From Psococerastis gibbosa (taxonomy: Eukaryota; Arthropoda; Insecta; Psocodea; Psocidae), in NCBI GenBank assembly GCA_963971405.1, contig OZ020484.1, positions 18,414,001 to 18,478,000 of the forward strand: 64,000 nt of DNA, written 5' to 3'. Positions 58,876 through 64,000 of the stretch are shown piece by piece. The notes under the pieces were generated by a model. That model ran no database searches. It was not told the DNA's origin and saw nothing but the letters and a program-made list of their open reading frames with translations. Numbering within the stretch: position 1 is the stretch's first letter; each line of letters starts with the position of its first letter. Position numbers and translations under genes: made by a program.

Positions 58876-59210
58876 TTATTATGTTCAGGACTCGACATGA
58901 AAGAAAGGTAGGGGAAATCAGTACCGTAGGGGAAGAGTGCGGTTGTCGAACATGTTGCTGACCACAACATACTTATTATAGGATCTAGGCCAGCCAAGGC
59001 CGTGCCCAGGCGGGTGGTCCCCGGACCCCCTCCGAAATAATAGGGCTTTGCACTGGATAGAATGGACTTTCATTAATAAAATACGTAAAAATATTTGGGA
59101 CCCCCTCCCAAACAAAAACCGTGGCACGGCCTTGAGGCCAGCAATACTCCAAATGACGACAAAACCCTATCGGGGTTGCTGGACGCCAAACTCCAAAAGC
59201 TGGAAAAATA
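58876..59210 (+). mobile_element. tRNA-like SINE (second family) split by a MITE
   Basis: GTTCAGGACTCGACATGAAA and TGTTGCTGACCACAACATAC match the body of 47543-47740. The sequence resumes after the MITE at CAATACTCCAAATGACG. 5' head missing. Confidence 0.5.
58995..59134. mobile_element. hAT-type MITE, 140 bp, perfect 8-bp duplication
   Basis: The ends CAAGGCCGTGCCCAGG and GGCACGGCCTTG are inverse. AGGCCAGC at 58987-58994 and 59135-59142 is a perfect duplication. The interior matches the 483 copy almost throughout. This is the best type copy for the family. Confidence 0.9.
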
Positions 59211-59361
59211 AGGACTGAAAGCTAAATCCATCTCTACCAGCCATTTTGCCTAAGCCTGGTTGTCGAGTTCCTTACCATTATGTTCACGACTTGTCACACC
59301 AAGAAAACTTTCCAATGAAATTATTATAAGAATTTACCAACAAATACAAAAATAATGAAGA

Positions 59362-59575
59362 ATCAGTAGAATCCGGGCTGATGGGCCGTGGTCGAAATGA
59401 AAGCGAACTTCCAAACGTTTCGTCAACATCTGCGGTCGACATCTTCAGGGGAACTGCGTAGACTTCCAAGATACAATCTTAGAAGTCTACGTCAACGTTT
59501 GGAAGTTCGCTTTCCTTTCGACCACGGCCCATCAGCCCGGATTCTACTGATTCTTCATTTGACTCCGGCCGTGAA
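59362..59575. mobile_element. Penelope-like terminal palindrome (family P2)
   Basis: CAGTAGAATCCGGGCTGATG at left is inverted as CATCAGCCCGGATTCTACTG at right. The arms include GGGCCGTGGTCGAAA and GCGAACTTCCAAACG, about 60 bp with few changes. The right end is followed by ACTCCGGCCGTGAAAGCC. The left arm carries a hammerhead-like motif. No coding region lies between. Confidence 0.75.
59409..59453 (-). ncRNA. hammerhead-like motif in P2 terminus
   Basis: The minus strand reads CTGAAGA, one extra T, stem II GTCGAC/GTTGAC with loop CGCAGAT, then GAAA and CGTT. Palindromic ACGT would be a minimal helix III with cleavage after GTT. TTCC and GGAA form most of stem I, with a C/T mismatch next to the core. 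The layout is the same as 10608-10644 though the sequences differ. Probably weakened. Confidence 0.5.
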
Positions 59576-59875
59576 AGCCTTTGCTGTTACATTAAATACA
59601 ACAATAGCTTATCCAATGCAATTTGCCTAATGAGTACCTACCACTATCTCTCAAGGCTCCCATTAAATACATGGAACGAATTAGGCTATGTAAATGTAGC
59701 CTTGTAAAAAAACTGCGACAGGTCGAGCAGTAATGTAATTTTGATGGCCCTCGTCGCTTTCCGAAAGTCTGATTTAGATATTTTTGGGATAGTTACTGCC
59801 TTGTGCTATGCAGTGGCGGATCCAGAAATTTCTCAAGGGGGACGAACCTGGCTTTTTAGCTTGCACTAAACTGTC

Positions 59876-60162
59876 CGTTAGTCTTGCAAATAGGAATGAA
59901 AGCATGAGTTAGCCCAAAATAAAAAAAAATGATCTCGAGGCATGATTTCTGTGAACCTACATACAAAATTTCATCAAAATCGGCCGAGTAGTTTGCCCGG
60001 AAATTGATGAACAGACAGACATACAGACAGACAAAGCGACAGACAGACATTTCGTAAAAACCACTTTTTTGGGTTCCTGGAACCTCAAAACGTGTAAATC
60101 CGTTGAAATCTCGGAATCGAAAATTTCGACCATCACAAAGCTTTCCTTATACTACGTATAGC
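59876..60162 (+). repeat. family C dispersed repeat, copy 4 (end only)
   Basis: GTTAGCCCAAAATAAAAAAA, CATGATTTCTGTGAACCTAC, GTTTGCCCGGAAATTGATGA and an ACAGACAG tract, then CGTGTAAATCCGTTGAAATC and CTTTCCTTATACTACGTATA. It starts shortly after a CAGTGGCGGATCC terminus at 59814. Confidence 0.75.
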
Positions 60163-60244
60163 AATAATAGACACAAAATAATTTATAATTAGCCATTTTC
60201 CCTGATAATTTGTAGCAAACTCTCGAGTACATATATAGTATATT

Positions 60245-60465
60245 TGTCAGGACATGTAGAGTTGTGGTACTGACTCCGACTTTCACCCGAAAGGTAATTG
60301 GTTCGAGACTTCCGAGTCTCACACTTGCTACATTTTCTGGCCATGCTTCGGAGGGCATATAAAGCAGGCGGTCCCGGGTCTTCCTAGTTGACTGTAAGAG
60401 AGGGCTTTACAGCCCTAACTCCGCTAGGGTGGCTTAGTAATAGAACAAGTCAATATTTATTTGTT
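60245..60465 (+). mobile_element. tRNA-derived SINE, most complete copy
   Basis: GTGGTACTGACTCCGACTTT then CACCCGAAAGGTAATTGG then TTCGAGACTTCC resemble A- and B-box regions. The body TTTTCTGGCCATGCTTCGGA and a hairpin GGGCTTTACAGCCC follow. It ends GGTGGCTTAGTAATAGAACA and an AT-rich tail. Confidence 0.65.
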
Positions 60466-60469
60466 GTTC

Positions 60470-61755
60470 CATACTAGTCTCGATGAATATTATTCGGCTA
60501 CTAAAAAAATGACAGCTGTAAGTTATGTTAAATAAACAGGACAAAGTTCATTAAAATTTGGGACCTACTAGTATAACGAGCAGCTGGATGCCTGGCTGGA
60601 GCTTTTCAATGTGAATGAGACTACGCATAGCGGTATGGTACATGTGGTAGGATGTGAGATTAGTCTGGGAAGCTTAACGACAACGTTACACGTATCTGCA
60701 TTTCATATTATCCAGTTTAGTATGGGAGGATTAACCAGTACCTAACCATCAACATTTCCCCTTAAGGTCCGCCTAATTAAAAATAACGATGTGTGTTCAG
60801 TGAATACTCTCAACAAGTGGGTTTTAGTCTGCCTATTTATGTATATACGGTAGTCATGAAATACTAGGTTTCTCACAATTTTCGGAAATCTATCGGAATC
60901 TATCATTTCAATTTTATAATGTCCCAGAATAGCACTGAAAAGAAGGATCTTACGAAAAGATTCCGAAATTTTGAAATGATGTCCTGATATTAAATATATA
61001 TTATATGCTTATGCAATAACAATACATATAACTCCTTAACTTGTTATGGAGGATCTCTTTTATGTAATATGGAAAATAGATAGGGTTGAATTTGCTGATG
61101 TCTATTCTCTATAGGAATTACCAGGTTGACCGACTCTCGTCTAATTATTTTCCCTGTTTCCTTTTTTAATACCGTAACAACATAATATACGTACTGTAGG
61201 GCATTGTTTTCTAAGCAAGCCAAGAAAATTTAAAAGTCCAAAAAATGAAATATGGTACCAAATGGAAATCCTATATTATGTTTGTTTTTAAAGCTTGCCA
61301 CAAGGTATAGGGACTTATGTAGAGAGATGCAGTAGGACTTACAGGTTAAGGTGAACAAGACTTTGACCTTGGACTTGATCTTACACACAGTCCATGAGGA
61401 AAATAACCCGTCATTCATTCTCGGAATTCAAGAAACTTGCGCGGATGTTGCACGAAAAATTGAATGTTCCAAAGACTTGCCTTGTGGCGGGCGTTTGGTA
61501 CCATTTTTTGGCATGCCTACAAGAAATTTTATCTTCATTGTAACAATTAAGTGAAATAAATAATAAAAATCAGGTTGCTATACATGCAACCAGCTCTCAG
61601 CTGTCACCTTGGGCGCGACTTTAACATTTTGATATACACGCAACTGTGAAGTATGATATAGTTTATAACGTGTATGTAGGTACTTACATACATACGTATA
61701 TGCGTAATTAAATTTTAACTGTTATTGCGCCTTATCCTCTTGGGGGGGGGGGGGG
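60470..61755. other. 1.3 kb AT-rich, no gene seen
   Basis: Short frames only; G tract at 61742-61756 borders the RTE fragment. Confidence 0.5.
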
Positions 61756-61759
61756 GTGG

Positions 61760-61966
61760 TCGGCGGCACGACAGCAGCGTTTCCTCAAAGTCCTGTTCTG
61801 TGCGTCCTCGGTTGAGAGCCCCAAACTTGTCATATCTCCGACGATCTTTCTTCCCAGTGTAACTTTCGGCCTCCCTGGGAGTCTTCTTCCTTGTATCTCC
61901 CGGTTAATTACCTACTCTTTTGACTTGGTGGTTTTCGTTTCTACGTAGTACGTGTCCCCACCCAAT
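61760..61966 (-). pseudogene. RTE-like C-terminal fragment, frameshifted
   Basis: The minus strand reads GWGHVLRRNENHQVKRVG, then a frame change, then VINREIQGRRLPGRPKVTLG, GDMTSLGLSTEDAQNRTLRK and RCCRAAD. The GHV-R...GRR-PGRPK...D---LGL--EDA-NR--WR pattern is characteristic of the end of this reverse transcriptase type. The conserved Trp after NR is replaced. It belongs to a different subfamily from the 21090 and 38110 fragments. Confidence 0.8.
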
Positions 61967-62327
61967 TCAGCCCTCTTTCCTCTCAGTTTCTCCTGTACTT
62001 GAGTACGTCACGTTATGCGTTATATCTTGGTGTAACTTCACGTACGATTTTAGAGTAATTACTTTAAATTATTTTTCAACCTGACCATTCGGGGCACGGG
62101 AATAGTATAGCGTAACAACTAACAAGTATAGCCAACAAGTGCCATCTATTTCTTAAGCGATCCCACGTAATGTTACATGCATAAAGCCAAACATTGCCAT
62201 AATCAGTTTTGATTGATTGATGGCGCAAAACTTTGTATTGGTATAGATAGAAATCTGCGGCTTCGTTGGCATTGGGCCTATAAAAACCCCTTCAAATAAC
62301 AATATATATTTTTAAAAAAAAGAAGTT

Positions 62328-62490
62328 AAATCGCATATGAACAATTTAATGAATGTATCCGATTAACCTCTTCCATCGCCTCACGAAGTAACCTAATAGG
62401 CACTTGTGTCGAGTTACGACACGTCTCCGACCGCAAGGTATGTAGATACTCGCACAAGTACAAACACGCTACCACCTTGCCACCGAAATA
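62328..62490 (+). repeat. repeat R1, copy
   Basis: TCGCATATGAACAATTTAAT through GTGTCGAGTTACGACACGTC and ACACGCTACCACCTTGCCAC. Another R1 copy begins 240 bp further on; GGGCTTTTTATGGACGTA, the R2 start, lies between. Confidence 0.8.
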
Positions 62491-62567
62491 TATAAATATA
62501 TAATTATTAGGGCTTTTTATGGACGTATGCCTATCTACATGTTTTTGTTTTTGTATTATAAAAAGTT

Positions 62568-62900
62568 AATCGCATACAAACAATTTAATGAATGTCTCCG
62601 ATTAACCTCTTCCATCGCCTCACTAAGTAACCTAATAGGCACTTGTGTCGAGTTACGACACGTCTCCGATCGCCAGGGACGGATCCTTGGGGGGGGGGGG
62701 GCGGTGGGGGCAGTCCCATAGCTTTATACTAGATAGAATGGACTTTTGAAGGAAATGAAGAGAAATTGTTACTCAAGTAAGGGAAACGCGATATTTTTCA
62801 GGTCACCGCCCCCCCCCCCCCGAAAACTTTTTAGGTATGTAAGGTATGTAAAAAGACTCGCACAAGTATAAGCACGCTACCACCTTGCCACCGAAGTCGC
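62568..62900 (+). repeat. repeat R1, copy split by a poly-G/C element
   Basis: The leading part runs to CGTCTCCGATCGC at 62673, and the rest resumes near 62838 with AGACTCGCACAAGTATAAGC to CACCGAAGTCGCTTAAATG. The AAGGTATGTA block at the right junction is duplicated relative to the 62328 copy. Confidence 0.75.
62674..62837. mobile_element. GGATCC-type MITE with G and C tracts
   Basis: The left end CAGGGACGGATCCTTGG runs into 13 G. A C tract lies at 62809-62821. The inner CTAGATAGAATGGACTTT resembles the interior of the hAT-type MITEs at 483 and 58995. No right terminus matching the left was seen, so the right end is truncated. Confidence 0.6.
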
Positions 62901-62924
62901 TTAAATGTAGCGCTTGAATGTAGC

Positions 62925-63130
62925 GTGGCCCATTGAACCCTGCCATGCCAACGACCCCGTTGGTTTTCGGACATTATTGGTATTGTTTTCGAATGGATTT
63001 CTAGCCATTGGCAGCAAACTGGTTCACTCATCGATGTCAATCCCACCGACTACAAGTGCCAATTGACACTTACCATTGGCATCGTAACATGCGTTAAGTT
63101 GACTTATCCAAGAATGGGAACGAGTCAAAA
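62925..63130 (+). repeat. repeat R2, copy 3
   Basis: CATGCCAACGACCCCGTTGG, GCCATTGGCAGCAAACTGG, TCGATGTCAATCCCACCGAC and AGAATGGGAACGAGTC. It follows R1 directly, suggesting R1 and R2 are parts of one larger element. Confidence 0.7.
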
Positions 63131-63540
63131 TAGAGAGATAGAATGTACAACCGCCTGTTCGTTATCTCTGGAATTGCCCTCAAAAGTCATAACCGCTGTA
63201 AATAATATGCATAAATGACTGATACTCTGTCTGATCTGCATTTCACTTGACCAAATGTAATTATATACTTTCATGGAAATGTAATATAATACCAGCCTCA
63301 AGCGAGTTTAACAAGTCTGTTAGGAATAGGATAGAAACTTTCCAGGTTTGCTAATAAAAATGCACGTGGAAGGTTGGTAATAACTTACATTGGCTACATG
63401 ATTCGTAGAATTTCAAACTTGTTTCCCCCTTATTAAATCTGATTCAATCTGGGTGGGACGTCTTCAACCTAGTCCAATCTCCATATTCATTCTTTGTCAA
63501 CTTAACCCAACTCTATCCGAGTAATGAATTGGTATTACAG
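63131..63540. other. no gene recognised
   Basis: AT-rich DNA; nothing recognised. Confidence 0.5.
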
Positions 63541-63544
63541 TGAG

Positions 63545-63645
63545 GAAGATGTGGAAAATAGACGGAATTATCACTTTTGGTGCAGTGATCAACATACTGC
63601 ACCGGCAAGGGGGTTCAAATCCCGTTTCCATATCTTCCTTTAGTT
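63545..63645 (+). mobile_element. tRNA-like SINE head or pseudo-tRNA
   Basis: TGGTGCAGTGATCAACATAC (A-box-like) and GGGGGTTCAAATCCCG (B-box-like) lie about 40 bp apart. Not a clean cloverleaf, so a SINE head is more likely than a tRNA gene. Confidence 0.4.
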
Positions 63646-64000
63646 TCTATTCCTGTAGAGGCTTCCCAAAATGTTAAATACCTAGGTACTCTGTACCTAT
63701 TATTGTTCTTATATGACTAAATATGATAATGTAGATAGGTATTACAAGATCATCAGTTATTTTATTTATTCAAAAGCTGCGTCCATACCTCCCACTAGCA
63801 TCGGTAAAGCTGCGGTGGGTGCCATCAGAAGGAAGCAGCCACGTTTTTCCTGATTATACTGAATATGCATGGCGGCTTCCTTTGATTCCACATTCCGCAG
63901 CTTTGCCGACGATGATCCGAGCTACCTCTCGCTATTATAGTTCCTTCCATTTAAAGAGGGTACTAAGTCAGAAACCAGTGAAACGACAATGTTTAAGTGA
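63646..64000. other. no gene recognised; weak inverted repeat
   Basis: CATCGGTAAAGCTGCGGTGG near 63799 and CCGCAGCTTTGCCGACGATG near 63895 are partly complementary, perhaps the ends of a small element of about 120 bp. Confidence 0.4.

Overview
This is an AT-rich, intron-like or intergenic stretch of an animal nuclear genome, most likely an arthropod and probably an insect. There are no operons, ribosome binding sites or long open frames. The recognisable DNA is dominated by transposable elements: Penelope-like elements, RTE-like and I/R1-like non-LTR retrotransposon tails, hAT-type and TA-flanked MITEs, and tRNA-derived SINEs. I could not fix the species.

Only one frame looks like a host gene: a 217-codon proline-rich frame on the minus strand at 44323-44976, just downstream of a good splice acceptor. 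Two short splice-bounded open segments (16218-16367 minus, 31636-31696 plus) are weaker exon candidates. The rest of the unique DNA between repeats shows nothing I can assign.

Layout. 0-10 kb: hAT-type MITEs, a 514-bp TA-flanked element, a 183-bp tandem duplication, and a copy of a large unclassified repeat (family C) carrying a 205-bp retro-insertion. 9.9-10.7 kb: a truncated Penelope-like element with a GIY-YIG endonuclease frame, bounded by a perfect 106-bp inverted repeat; each arm holds a hammerhead-like ribozyme. 12-26 kb: palindromic MITEs of several families, a 691-bp hAT-type element next to two decayed RTE tails, and a 5'-truncated I/R1-type LINE with a 13-bp target duplication. 26-31 kb: Penelope terminal remnants and two family C copies in inverted orientation. 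33-43 kb: further MITEs and an RTE 3' fragment. 44-45 kb: the candidate host gene. 46-64 kb: SINEs, hAT-type MITEs (one splitting an RTE tail, one splitting a SINE), Penelope terminal palindromes, another RTE tail, and a cluster of dispersed repeats R1 and R2.

The elements interact as a nested insertion record. Empty versus filled sites and intact target duplications allow relative dating. The most interesting signals are the hammerhead-like cores in two Penelope terminal families, and a composite 'twin' palindromic MITE that appears to have moved as a unit. All boundaries were read by eye, so expect small errors at the edges of diverged repeats.
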